Source: Methylotenera sp. (lineage in GTDB: Bacteria; Pseudomonadota; Gammaproteobacteria; Burkholderiales; Methylophilaceae). Taken from it: DNA of 43,669 nt. Every line of letters begins with the position of its first letter. Within the stretch, counting starts at the first letter, position 1. Below, piece after piece: positions 19,011 to 27,024 of this stretch. The stretch lies in assembly GCA_020622105.1 (NCBI GenBank), contig JAHRYP010000021.1, forward strand, positions 1 to 43,669. Reading direction: 5' to 3'. Below the pieces are notes generated by a model, which was given only the letters and a program-made list of their open reading frames with translations, was not told the DNA's origin and searched no databases. The position numbers were made by a program, and so were the translations under genes.

Positions 19011-19712
19011 TTATATTCCAATTGTTCCGGCTTTTCTTCCGCATGCCAGATTAGCTGGTACGGCGATGTCCATTAACTTTGGGTCTGGCAAGTTTAATGC
19101 GTTCATCATGGCAACATACTCAGCTTCCGTTTTACCGGCAACGCGTGGATTGTGCTGTTTTTCTTCGGCTATTGTTGATACTGTCCAGCCTTTGTAGTCG
19201 TGAGCCGCGTAAATCAAAGTATCATCTGGTAGTTGAAATAGCTTATTTACGATTGAATCCCAGGATTTATAAGGATCGCCACCCTGAAAATCAGTACGTC
19301 CAGTACCTCGATAAAGCAACACATCACCGGTAAACACACGGTCATTTAACACAAAGCTCATTGATTCGTCGGTATGGCCAGGCGTGAATAGCGCCCTAAG
19401 CTTTATTCCGTCCACATCCAGTAAATCCCCTTCGGCTAATTTGATATCTACACATTCTGCACGAGTGTGATCCCCCATGACTGTAGTGCAATCAGTGCGC
19501 TCACGCAAAGTTCCTAATGCTGTAATGTGGTCCGCATGAGTATGCGTGTCAAGCGCATAGACCAGCTGTAAATTAAGCTGCTGAATCAGTGTGATATACA
19601 TATCTGCAAGCTCGTCTACAGGGTCAATTAGTAATGCTTCGCCACCGGAACGGCTCGCAAGCAGGTATGTATAAGACGAAGACTGCTGGTCGTAAAGTTG
19701 ACGAAAAATCAT
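19011..19712 (-). CDS. Persulfide dioxygenase, ETHE1-like metallo-beta-lactamase-fold protein
   Basis: 233 residues. ETHE1-type enzymes oxidise glutathione persulfide to sulfite with a mononuclear non-haem iron. The metal motif THTHADH spans residues 56-62 (His57, His59, Asp61, His62). GHTDESMSFVL and TGDVLLYRGTGRTDFQGGD give the remaining ligands and the Arg/Asp pair typical of ETHE1, which separates it from glyoxalase II. HDYKGWTVSTIAEEKQHNPR near the C-terminus also fits. No rhodanese or sulfide:quinone reductase gene is adjacent. Likely role: removal of persulfide or sulfide stress. Confidence 0.92.
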   Translation of the reverse strand: MIFRQLYDQQSSSYTYLLASRSGGEALLIDPVDELADMYITLIQQLNLQLVYALDTHTHADHITALGTLRERTDCTTVMGDHTRAECVDIKLAEGDLLDVDGIKLRALFTPGHTDESMSFVLNDRVFTGDVLLYRGTGRTDFQGGDPYKSWDSIVNKLFQLPDDTLIYAAHDYKGWTVSTIAEEKQHNPRVAGKTEAEYVAMMNALNLPDPKLMDIAVPANLACGRKAGTIGI

Positions 19713-20044
19713 GATTATTTACCTTAGAAAAACTATGGAGTGTATTAATACCAAAGTTGCTATCTAAAACTACGCTATGACGAGAAATTGTTATAAACGT
19801 GATCCTATAATGAGAGCAGCAAAAATGCACCTAATTAGCATACCTAACAGACTTACGCTAAAAGTAGCACCATTGGTCACAGGATGCTAGTCTGCGATAC
19901 AGCATAGGCTACCCAAACTCGGTTATAGTCCAGCCTTAGATTTTGAGTCGACCCCTTATCTTAGATGTTAATTCGTAAGCTGTCTCGTTTATGGGTTTTT
20001 ATGTCTAATGATTAATCAATCAACTTTTTTCCATCATGATTTAA

Positions 20045-20314
20045 CTAATCGCGCTAAGTGGAACAAAGCTGCCGCTCAGTTTAGGTTTTTTTGATTTCAC
20101 TAATCGATCTTGGTCTATAGCGGAAATTGAAATAAAATCTATCGATCTAAACAATGTTAGCCTTCATTTAATTCACTGTACTTTTACTACACGGAGACAT
20201 TTCGAAGAAGGCTATTGGGGAAGTTTAAGAAAATTTCGGTACAGACTTATGAGCTTAAGTACATATATGCTTATCTGGGCCAAAATTGAATATGTAAATC
20301 ATGGGAAAGAGTAG
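20045..20314 (+). pseudogene. Possible remnant of a protein-coding gene
   Basis: A plus-strand frame open for 89 codons, from just after a stop at 20042 to a TAG at 20312, with no ATG, GTG or TTG in its first two thirds. The translation looks protein-like, e.g. SIAEIEIKSIDLNNVSLHLI and then EEGYWGSLRKFRYRLMSLST. I recognise no family. An open stretch of this length in AT-rich DNA could also be chance. Confidence 0.25.
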
Positions 20315-20342
20315 TCTGAGGTATTTTGTGGGAGAATAATAA

Positions 20343-20354
20343 ATGTTGTGTTAA
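20343..20354 (+). other. Three-codon mini-ORF behind a good ribosome binding site
   Basis: GGGAG at 20330-20334 is spaced 8 bases from an ATG that is followed by TTG TGT TAA. It ends 34 bases before the start of the 163-residue protein gene, which itself lacks a clear ribosome binding site. It may be a minimal upstream ORF that tunes translation or a remnant start site. The sequence shows only the spacing. Confidence 0.25.
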
Positions 20355-20388
20355 ATAACGCTTACTATATTAATCAGTAAAAAATAAA

Positions 20389-20880
20389 ATGATGACCATC
20401 GCACATTGGGAAATGTTGAGTTATGTAGTGACGGTATTTGGCCTGCCATTGGCTATTTATTCATTTTTACATGAGCAGCGTAAAGAGCGCGAAAACGAAG
20501 ATGAAGAAGTCTATCAACAGCTTTCAGATACCTATACTGATTTTCTGAAGCTAGTAATTGCAAATCCTGATCTTAAGCTACGTTCGCAGATTTCTACCCC
20601 TAATTTGAATGAAGAGCAGACCGAACGCATGCAGGTGATGTTCGAGATCTTGATTTCCTTATTTGAACGAGCCTACCTTTTGGTCTATGAAGAAAAAATG
20701 TCTCAGAAGCAGTTGCGGCGTTGGCGCTCATGGGAAGACTACATGAGAGAATGGTGCAGGCGAGAGGATTTCAGGTCGCAATTGCCGCGACTGTTACAAG
20801 GTGAAGATCACGACTTTGCAGAGTACATTCTTAAACTGGCGGGTGAAGAAGTGGCGCACTTAGGAACTCATAGCCCGTAA
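20389..20880 (+). CDS. Membrane-anchored protein of unknown function
   Basis: 163 residues; not a family I can name. One N-terminal membrane helix (about residues 9-26, LSYVVTVFGLPLAIYSFL) is followed by a charged, probably coiled segment (HEQRKERENEDEEVYQQL) and then a helical cytoplasmic domain. It has an aromatic and basic stretch, RRWRSWEDYMREWCRREDFR, near residues 118-137. The protein looks intact and well built, with codon use like its neighbours. The start may be either of two adjacent ATGs (20389 or 20392); neither has a clear ribosome binding site. It stands alone, convergent with the CDGSH gene. Confidence 0.7.
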   Translation: MMTIAHWEMLSYVVTVFGLPLAIYSFLHEQRKERENEDEEVYQQLSDTYTDFLKLVIANPDLKLRSQISTPNLNEEQTERMQVMFEILISLFERAYLLVYEEKMSQKQLRRWRSWEDYMREWCRREDFRSQLPRLLQGEDHDFAEYILKLAGEEVAHLGTHSP

Positions 20881-21051
20881 CAGCAATTTTAATTTTTATT
20901 AAATCAATTTTTAACTCAATTGGTTTTGTATAGTGGTTGTATTAAAACACCTATCGATAGCGCTCTCACAATGTTTGATTGCGGCATGAAGTGAGTGTCA
21001 CACCGCAAAATACCATTTTATTCAAGCTCAGCACTTTTAGAACAAGCCGGC

Positions 21052-21288
21052 CTATAATTTTGCATGTGCTCCATCACATAGTGGCGGGTTCTGAGTATGT
21101 TTACAACCGCAAAAATATACGGTTCCACTTTTTTCGGCTTTATACTCTACCGGGGTAAATGAACTTGCTTGATGTGAGCCATCGCAGAATGGTTGAGACT
21201 TACTGAGTCCGCATGAGCACCAGTAATAACTTTTACCAGCCTCAACTTCTATTGCATATGGTGATTTTTGGGCTATATTCGGTTGCAT
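21052..21288 (-). CDS. Small tandem-CDGSH iron-sulfur protein
   Basis: 78 residues with two CDGSH-type [2Fe-2S] sites. Site 1 is Cys24, Cys26, Cys35, His39 (CSCGLSKSQPFCDGSH). Site 2 is Cys60, Cys62, Cys71, His75 (CGCKHTQNPPLCDGAH). Three Cys and one His per cluster is the mitoNEET-family pattern, and two sites on one short chain place it with the bacterial and mitochondrial MiNT (CISD3-like) type. There is no signal peptide or membrane segment, so it is a soluble cytoplasmic protein, presumably in redox or iron-sulfur handling. AGGAGAAAAG upstream of the ATG is an excellent ribosome binding site. Confidence 0.93.
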   Translation of the reverse strand: MQPNIAQKSPYAIEVEAGKSYYWCSCGLSKSQPFCDGSHQASSFTPVEYKAEKSGTVYFCGCKHTQNPPLCDGAHAKL

Positions 21289-21744
21289 AACTTTTCTCCT
21301 ATGATAAATAATTTAACAATTACTAAGTGGTAGATAACTATTCCCAATCATAGTCCTATGTTGCAACAAGAATAGCCGCTGCAGTCATGCCTTCTAAAAG
21401 TAGGCATATCAGCATGATGAATAGCGTAATTAATTAATCTTTTCATCACGAAACAACTTTACGCCTAAAAAAGATCTTTGCAATTGTTTGGATATTCATT
21501 GGTAGACAATATATCTATATGCTATAGACACTTCCGTTATTGGCAGATTCCAACTGGCCATGACACACTGAACTTCTTTTATAGGGATACTGCATACAGT
21601 GTAAGATAATAATTTTGTTAATACTTACAAAGACTTAGTTAGATCATTATGATGTGGCTAATTCTGCTGTTGAATCTTAGACGGCAGTTTTCGGTTTTTC
21701 AATGCCGAATTTAACACAGCTCATTAGCTTAAGTAATATGACGT
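21289..21744. other. 456-base AT-rich gap between the dynamin-like and CDGSH genes
   Basis: Both flanking genes point left, so this should hold the end of the dynamin-like transcript and the promoter of the CDGSH gene. A small hairpin ATGCCT/AGGCAT (21387-21407) and a 5-bp inverted repeat of CGGCA/TGCCG type near 21680-21710 are visible. Neither has the T-run of a clear terminator. No gene is seen. Confidence 0.55.
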
Positions 21745-23652
21745 CTAGCTGAGCGGCTTGTTTTTGATAAACAGCAGCTTCCTGTTCTGTTTTGCTATAT
21801 TTTTTTTCAGTTTGTCAGCGCTGTCATGTGATTCCATAAGCAATGCTGCACGCTTGTCCAGTGCACTTTTATGGGTTTCAATTTCATTTTTCAATTCGCC
21901 GATAACCGAGCTGAGCCAACGCTCACAATCTGCATGGGCTTGTTCAAAAATTGTTTTAATCTGGTTACCCAGACTTAAGAAAAACTTGCGAATCAGAAAA
22001 TGTTTCTCGGTCATTATATTCACAGCGCTAGAGCAGAAGTCGTCAGTCACCTGTTCTAGCGCATGCATACTCTCGATAAGTTTGCTTAGATCCAGATCAG
22101 CAGCTTTGTTTTTTTCGAGACCATGCTTAGTATGAAACAATTGATATAGATTATCTGCATGTTGTTTTATTATGCGACTTTCAACCATAATCTCCTGTGC
22201 CATTTTATTGGTATGGCGCGTGATTTTGCGCATGCTTTGATTCAACCCCACGGTAGTCCAGTTGTCTCCCATATCCTGTTTTGACTGTGTTAGTACAGTT
22301 TCCAGGTAGCCTGAGCTTAGATGACGCAACAGTCTGCTGCTTAATTTTGTTATTTTTTCACGACCCTGGTTAAAGGTGAGAATTGAAGTTTCATAGCGTT
22401 TACGTTCAGCGATCACTTTAGCCAGAATTTCTTTTGAGGTACCTTGATGTTCAAGCTGTAATGCATGTAATTCATCAAGCTGGTTTTTAATATTGCTGAC
22501 GCGGATTTGCACAAGCTTGCGTGAGGCTCGAATCATGTTCGAGCATTCGGTGATGATGGCCCTGCCAAGTACTTCATGTTTAGCACTTACGATTTGTTCC
22601 GCCAGCGCGTTTTCCACCGCATTAATACCAGAGCGCAGCAGCAGGGCGTCGTCTTTTTTAATTTTGGCTAATAATGCTTTCTGCGCGGAAATCGCAAAAA
22701 TACTTTTTTCGTTTAATGCCAGATCTTGCGCAGTATTTTCAATCTGCTTCTTAATCACGGCGTTGACTTCTGCATCTGTTTCGAGTCCGTCCCATAGGTT
22801 GTCAATTTTGTTGAGCAACACCAGTTTATGTGCGGCCCTTTTTTGCACATAGTCTGTCCAGACTTGCATGTCGGACTTAGTGATGCCGGTATCTATGGAA
22901 GTTAAAAATACGATGGCTTGCGCACTGGGAATAATGCTAAGTGTCAGTTCTGGTTCGGTTCCTATCGCATTTAAACCCGGAGTATCAAGTACAACTAATC
23001 CGTTTTTGAGTAAGGGGTGCGGATAGTTAATGAGTGCATGGCGCCAGGCCGGAATTTCGATGACACCTGTTTCTGCGAGCGACTGTTGCAGAGATGGGTC
23101 ATTTTCAGTAGAGAAGCCAAGCTTGTTGGCAGTGGCAAGATTAACTTTACGAGTTTGTACCAATGCTCTCAGCGCTTGTTTCATGCTGTCTGCGGAGGAT
23201 GTGTCGAGCAGCACTGTGTGCCAGGCTTCAGGGTTGGTTTTTAGATAGTTGAGCGTATCGTCTGTTTGCCTGGTGCCAATCGGCAGCAGCTTGATGCAGG
23301 GGGCTTCATTTTCGTTATAGTATATTTCTGTCGGGCACATGGTTGTGCGGCCGGCTTCACTGGGCAGAAGCCGTTGGTTGAAGTCTGAAAAAAATAATGC
23401 ATTGATTGTTTCAGTTTTTCCGCGTGAGAACTCGGCGAGAAATGCCAGTATCAGCTGGTCTTTTTTTAATAGCTCTTTAATGTCGTAGAGTCTTAATTCC
23501 TGTACGGCATCCATTTCTTTTAAATGTCCGGGCCAATCAATATAGGCATCGATTGCCGTAATGAGGTTTCCGCGCCACTGGCTATATTCTGCTATTTTTT
23601 CAGTTAAAGTCGAACTGCTGTTTGCTGTTTGATTTAATTTGCCATTTAGCAT
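21745..23652 (-). CDS. Bacterial dynamin-like GTPase
   Basis: 635 residues. A dynamin-type GTPase domain fills the first half: P-loop AEFSRGKT at residues 73-80, the switch I threonine region GRTTMCPTEI (101-110), G3 motif DTPG at 223-226 and G4 motif NKID at 281-284. The second half is long, helical and rich in Lys/Glu/Gln (LDELHALQLEHQGTSKEIL and so on), consistent with the stalk or coiled coil of bacterial dynamin-like proteins that remodel or tether membranes. No membrane helix is evident. It is the last gene of yggS-proC-yggT, 27 bases after the membrane protein YggT. Function in this organism is unknown; a membrane role is inferred from the family. Confidence 0.88.
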   Translation of the reverse strand: MLNGKLNQTANSSSTLTEKIAEYSQWRGNLITAIDAYIDWPGHLKEMDAVQELRLYDIKELLKKDQLILAFLAEFSRGKTETINALFFSDFNQRLLPSEAGRTTMCPTEIYYNENEAPCIKLLPIGTRQTDDTLNYLKTNPEAWHTVLLDTSSADSMKQALRALVQTRKVNLATANKLGFSTENDPSLQQSLAETGVIEIPAWRHALINYPHPLLKNGLVVLDTPGLNAIGTEPELTLSIIPSAQAIVFLTSIDTGITKSDMQVWTDYVQKRAAHKLVLLNKIDNLWDGLETDAEVNAVIKKQIENTAQDLALNEKSIFAISAQKALLAKIKKDDALLLRSGINAVENALAEQIVSAKHEVLGRAIITECSNMIRASRKLVQIRVSNIKNQLDELHALQLEHQGTSKEILAKVIAERKRYETSILTFNQGREKITKLSSRLLRHLSSGYLETVLTQSKQDMGDNWTTVGLNQSMRKITRHTNKMAQEIMVESRIIKQHADNLYQLFHTKHGLEKNKAADLDLSKLIESMHALEQVTDDFCSSAVNIMTEKHFLIRKFFLSLGNQIKTIFEQAHADCERWLSSVIGELKNEIETHKSALDKRAALLMESHDSADKLKKNIAKQNRKLLFIKNKPLS

Positions 23653-23679
23653 TTTTTATCCAGTTATTATTAACGGCAC

Positions 23680-24255
23680 CTACAATAAAGAAAGTAAATT
23701 GTTTTTTAGTGGAGCTAAAATAGTTGTGAGCAATAACTGTGCCGCAATAATGAATACAAGCGGGCTTAAATCGAAGTTTCCGGCGGGTGGAATGTATTTT
23801 CTGAATATTTTCAGCACTGGGTATGTCAGGCTGTTTAAAGTTGGTGCAATCGGTGTGTGCGGATTTATCCAGCTTAAAACTGCCTGTATCAGCACGGCAT
23901 ATAAGAAAATGGAGATGCTGATAATGATAATACCTAACAGTGCCAGACCCAGTATGACAAGCCAGACTGTATTGCCGGCAACAAATATAGGAAAGCCATT
24001 GAGCAGGAACGTAAAGAAGTTAAGGGCTATCTGTGTTAAATAAGCCAGCAGTAATGTTGAAATATCAACTTTAGCTAAGCTGGGAATAATGCGCCGTAAT
24101 GGTTTGACTGCAAAATTTGTAACAGTAACTATGAGCTGTGCGAATTGATTTTGAAACGATGCTCTAGTGAGCTGGAAATAGAAGCGCAGCAAAAAGGCGA
24201 TGCTGAGTAGCCCTAGTACTGCTTCCAGCAAAAATAAAATGGCATTGTTAATCAT
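23680..24255 (-). CDS. yggT: YggT-family integral membrane protein
   Basis: 191 residues with two YggT repeats, each with paired membrane helices. The hallmark segments are LRFYFQLTRASFQNQFAQLIVTVTNFAVKPLRRIIP in the first half and LSWINPHTPIAPTLNSLTYPVLKIFRKYIPP in the second. The family has been linked to osmotic tolerance and, in Gram-positive bacteria and chloroplasts, to cell or organelle division (YlmG). The gene sits 17 bases after proC and before the dynamin-like gene. The yggS-proC-yggT order is widely conserved. Confidence 0.92.
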   Translation of the reverse strand: MINNAILFLLEAVLGLLSIAFLLRFYFQLTRASFQNQFAQLIVTVTNFAVKPLRRIIPSLAKVDISTLLLAYLTQIALNFFTFLLNGFPIFVAGNTVWLVILGLALLGIIIISISIFLYAVLIQAVLSWINPHTPIAPTLNSLTYPVLKIFRKYIPPAGNFDLSPLVFIIAAQLLLTTILAPLKNNLLSLL

Positions 24256-24272
24256 AATAATAGCGCTCTGGT

Positions 24273-25079
24273 TTAACTCCCAAGCTGGTCTCCAAGCATC
24301 ACGGATTTATCTGCAGCAGCCTTGGCGGCTTTGCTGATAATGCCTTTGATATTACCTGTTTCTAATGTCAGTATGCCTTGCTCCGTGGTTCCACCTTTGG
24401 ATGTCACCTGTGCACGCAGCGTTTTAATGTCGTCTTTGCTTTGTGTCGCGAGCAAGCTCGCTCCGGCGAAGGTCTCCAATGCCAGCAATTTTGACGCTTC
24501 GGCATCCAAACCAAGCGCAAGCCCTGCATCCTGCAATGCTTCTATAAAATAAAATACATACGCCGGGCCGCTGCCGGAAATTGCAGTCACCGCATCCATT
24601 TTCGCCTCATCATCCAGCCATAGAGTTTTGCCAACTGCGCTTAGTATAATGTTAGCATGGTCACGCTGCGTTTTACTTACCCCCGGCATGGCGTACAGTG
24701 CTGAAATGCCAGCTCGAATCTGTGCCGGAGTATTTGGCATCACACGCACAATAGCGCTGTAATTGCCGAGCCAACGTGAAATGTCTTTGCTTCTGACACC
24801 TGCAGCAATTGAAACCACAAGCTGTGATTTTAAAACCGGGTTCAATTGGGCGCATACTTCTTTTAACTGCTGGGGTTTAACTGCTAATACAACGACATCA
24901 GTGTCGTTAAAATCGGCATAGCTATCAGTTGTTTTAACATTGAACTCCTGTGTCAGGTCGATACGTTTTTGTGCATCCAGCTCGAGCACTGTAACAGCTG
25001 ACATATTAAGCCCGTTTTGTTTAAGACCACCGATAATGGCGCGCGCCATATTGCCGCCGCCGATAAAATTAATTTTCAT
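24273..25079 (-). CDS. proC: Pyrroline-5-carboxylate reductase
   Basis: 268 residues from the ATG at 25079, which has GGAAA suitably spaced upstream. A further in-frame start 30 bases upstream would add a non-conserved leader and is less likely. ProC reduces pyrroline-5-carboxylate to proline with NAD(P)H. The Rossmann start is MKINFIGGGNMARAIIGGL. VLAVKPQQL and the active-site region ITAISGSGPAYVFYFIEALQDAGLALGL are typical, as is the C-terminal TSKGGTTEQGI. It lies within yggS-proC-yggT. Confidence 0.96.
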   Translation of the reverse strand: MKINFIGGGNMARAIIGGLKQNGLNMSAVTVLELDAQKRIDLTQEFNVKTTDSYADFNDTDVVVLAVKPQQLKEVCAQLNPVLKSQLVVSIAAGVRSKDISRWLGNYSAIVRVMPNTPAQIRAGISALYAMPGVSKTQRDHANIILSAVGKTLWLDDEAKMDAVTAISGSGPAYVFYFIEALQDAGLALGLDAEASKLLALETFAGASLLATQSKDDIKTLRAQVTSKGGTTEQGILTLETGNIKGIISKAAKAAADKSVMLGDQLGS

Positions 25080-25152
25080 ATAGGTTTCCGGAAACTCTGT
25101 ATCTATCACTAGTATTAAATTTGATTAATTTGTAATGCTTTTTTTGTGCACT

Positions 25153-25839
25153 TTAAGCTTGTCGAGGTCTGGCACCAAATAATGCTGAACCAATACGCAC
25201 AAAGGTTGCGCCCTGTGTGATGGCTACTGCGTAGTCGTCTGACATGCCGATAGACAGCGTATCCAGTGCGACCCCTTTTTCCAATAACGCATCATAGCAT
25301 TGCCGCACCCGTTTGAATTGCGCAATTTGCTCTTTTGTATATGGTCGAACAGGTATCGCCATCAGGCCGCGTAGCTTTAATTTCGGTAACTTCTGGATTT
25401 CTGCTGCCAGTGCTGCAAGGTCTTCAGGTAAAACGCCGCTTTTAGTATCTTCATTGCTGACATTGACCTGAATACACACTTGTAATGGCGGTAGATCTGC
25501 CGGGCGTGCTTCATTTAAACGCTGTGCGATTTTTAAGCGGTCTACACTATGCACCCATGTAAAATGTTGGCTGATAGGCTGAGTTTTATTGCTTTGTATG
25601 GGGCCGATAAAGTGCCATTCAATATTAAGATCCGTTAACTGCGCCTGCTTGTCTAATGCTTCCTGCAAGTAGTTTTCACCGAATATCGTTTGGCCGGCCT
25701 GGTAGGCTTCACGAATGGCAGATGCGGGCTGTGCCTTGCTTACAGCCACTAATTTGACTGCTTGTGCAAATGGGCTGCATGCCTGCGCAGACTGAATTGT
25801 TGCTAGAATATCTTGCAAGCGATTGCTAATTGTGGTCAT
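25153..25839 (-). CDS. yggS: YggS-family pyridoxal phosphate homeostasis protein
   Basis: 228 residues, alanine-racemase N-terminal fold without catalytic activity. The PLP-binding lysine lies in VKLVAVSKAQPASAIREAY, and FGENYLQEALDKQ and WHFIGPIQSNK are family signatures. The C-terminal SIGMSDDYAVAITQGATFVRIGSALFG holds the phosphate-binding residues. The family buffers PLP and affects amino acid and B6 balance. It is the first gene of the operon that continues with proC, and is divergent from pilT. Confidence 0.95.
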   Translation of the reverse strand: MTTISNRLQDILATIQSAQACSPFAQAVKLVAVSKAQPASAIREAYQAGQTIFGENYLQEALDKQAQLTDLNIEWHFIGPIQSNKTQPISQHFTWVHSVDRLKIAQRLNEARPADLPPLQVCIQVNVSNEDTKSGVLPEDLAALAAEIQKLPKLKLRGLMAIPVRPYTKEQIAQFKRVRQCYDALLEKGVALDTLSIGMSDDYAVAITQGATFVRIGSALFGARPRQA

Positions 25840-25898
25840 AATTCACGAGGCCTAGATTTGTACATATAACAATTAAAAAATTATAACAGGAGCAGGTT

Positions 25899-26942
25899 GT
25901 GGACATTTCAGATTTACTCGCATTTTCAGTTAAAAATAAAGCTTCGGATTTACATCTCTCCGCAGGCCTGCCACCGATGATCCGCGTGCATGGCGATATT
26001 CGTAAGATTAATGTGCCGGCGATGGATCATAGTCAGGTACATGACATGGTATATGACATCATGAATGATGGTCAGCGCAAGGTTTATGAAGAACATCTCG
26101 AATGTGACTTTTCGTTTGAGATCCCTAATCTGGCGCGTTTCCGGGTGAATGCGTTTAATCATAACCGCGGTTCCGGCGCTGTATTCCGCACCATTCCATC
26201 AAAAATTCTTAGCTTGGAACAGTTAAATTGCCCGGCAATTTTTAAAGAGATTGCAGAAACTCCGCGCGGTATCTGCCTGGTGACAGGCCCAACCGGCTCT
26301 GGTAAGTCAACCACGCTGGCGGCAATGATCGACTATATTAATGATAATGAATATGGGCATATTCTGACGGTAGAAGACCCAATCGAGTTTGTGCATCAAT
26401 CCAAAAAATGCCTGATTAACCAGCGCGAGGTTGGCCCGCATACGCTGTCATTTAATAACGCCCTGCGTTCTGCGCTGCGTGAAGATCCGGATGTGATTCT
26501 GGTGGGCGAGATGCGAGACCTGGAAACAATCCGCCTCGCGCTGTCAGCTGCTGAAACCGGACACATGGTGTTTGGTACTTTGCATACCAGCTCCGCAGCT
26601 AAAACTGTAGACCGGATTATTGACGTGTTCCCGGCCGCAGAAAAAGAAATGGTGCGCTCCATGCTGTCAGAGTCTCTGCGCTCGGTCATTTCACAAACCC
26701 TGCTTAAAACCAAAGATGGTCAGGGCCGTGTTGCTGCGCATGAGATCATGATTGGCACACCGGCTATCCGTAACCTGATCCGTGAGAATAAAATTCCGCA
26801 GATGTACTCAGCGATTCAGACTGGTCAGAACGTGGGTATGCAGACCTTAGACCAGAACCTGCAGGACATGGTCAAACGTAATGTGATTTCAGCCGTTGAG
26901 GCACGTTCTAAAGCCGCGAATAAAGATTCCATCATTGGTTAA
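25899..26942 (+). CDS. pilT: Type IV pilus retraction ATPase PilT
   Basis: 347 residues, GTG start with an AGGAGCAGGTT ribosome binding site. PilT is the hexameric motor that pulls pili back, powering twitching motility and DNA uptake. It begins MDISDLLAFSVKNKASDLHLSAGLPPMIRVHGD, diagnostic of PilT. Walker A GPTGSGKSTTLAAMIDYIN is near residue 130, with Walker B LREDPDVILVGEMRD, His box GTLHTSSA and the C-terminal AIRNLIRENKIPQMYS block that contains the retraction motif. It is followed by pilU 82 bases later. Confidence 0.97.
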   Translation: MDISDLLAFSVKNKASDLHLSAGLPPMIRVHGDIRKINVPAMDHSQVHDMVYDIMNDGQRKVYEEHLECDFSFEIPNLARFRVNAFNHNRGSGAVFRTIPSKILSLEQLNCPAIFKEIAETPRGICLVTGPTGSGKSTTLAAMIDYINDNEYGHILTVEDPIEFVHQSKKCLINQREVGPHTLSFNNALRSALREDPDVILVGEMRDLETIRLALSAAETGHMVFGTLHTSSAAKTVDRIIDVFPAAEKEMVRSMLSESLRSVISQTLLKTKDGQGRVAAHEIMIGTPAIRNLIRENKIPQMYSAIQTGQNVGMQTLDQNLQDMVKRNVISAVEARSKAANKDSIIG

Positions 26943-27024
26943 TGGCTGGAATAAAGCTGATAGTTGAATAATATTCGCGGTTACTTGCTAATTGCGAAAT
27001 AAATGTAGTTGAAGGGGAATTAAC

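Larger units (their letters stand above)
19713..20388. other. 676-base AT-rich gap with one possible gene remnant
   Basis: No intact gene is visible between the divergent persulfide dioxygenase and the 163-residue protein gene. The left half (19713-20040) holds only short frames. The right half contains an open plus-strand frame without a start codon, listed separately, and just before the next gene a well-spaced GGGAG followed by a three-codon ORF at 20343-20354. Confidence 0.6.

Noticed and set aside
20980-21007. Inverted repeat TGCGG/CCGCA between convergent genes as a terminator
   Set aside because: Only five plus three base pairs with bulges and no T-run; too weak to call.
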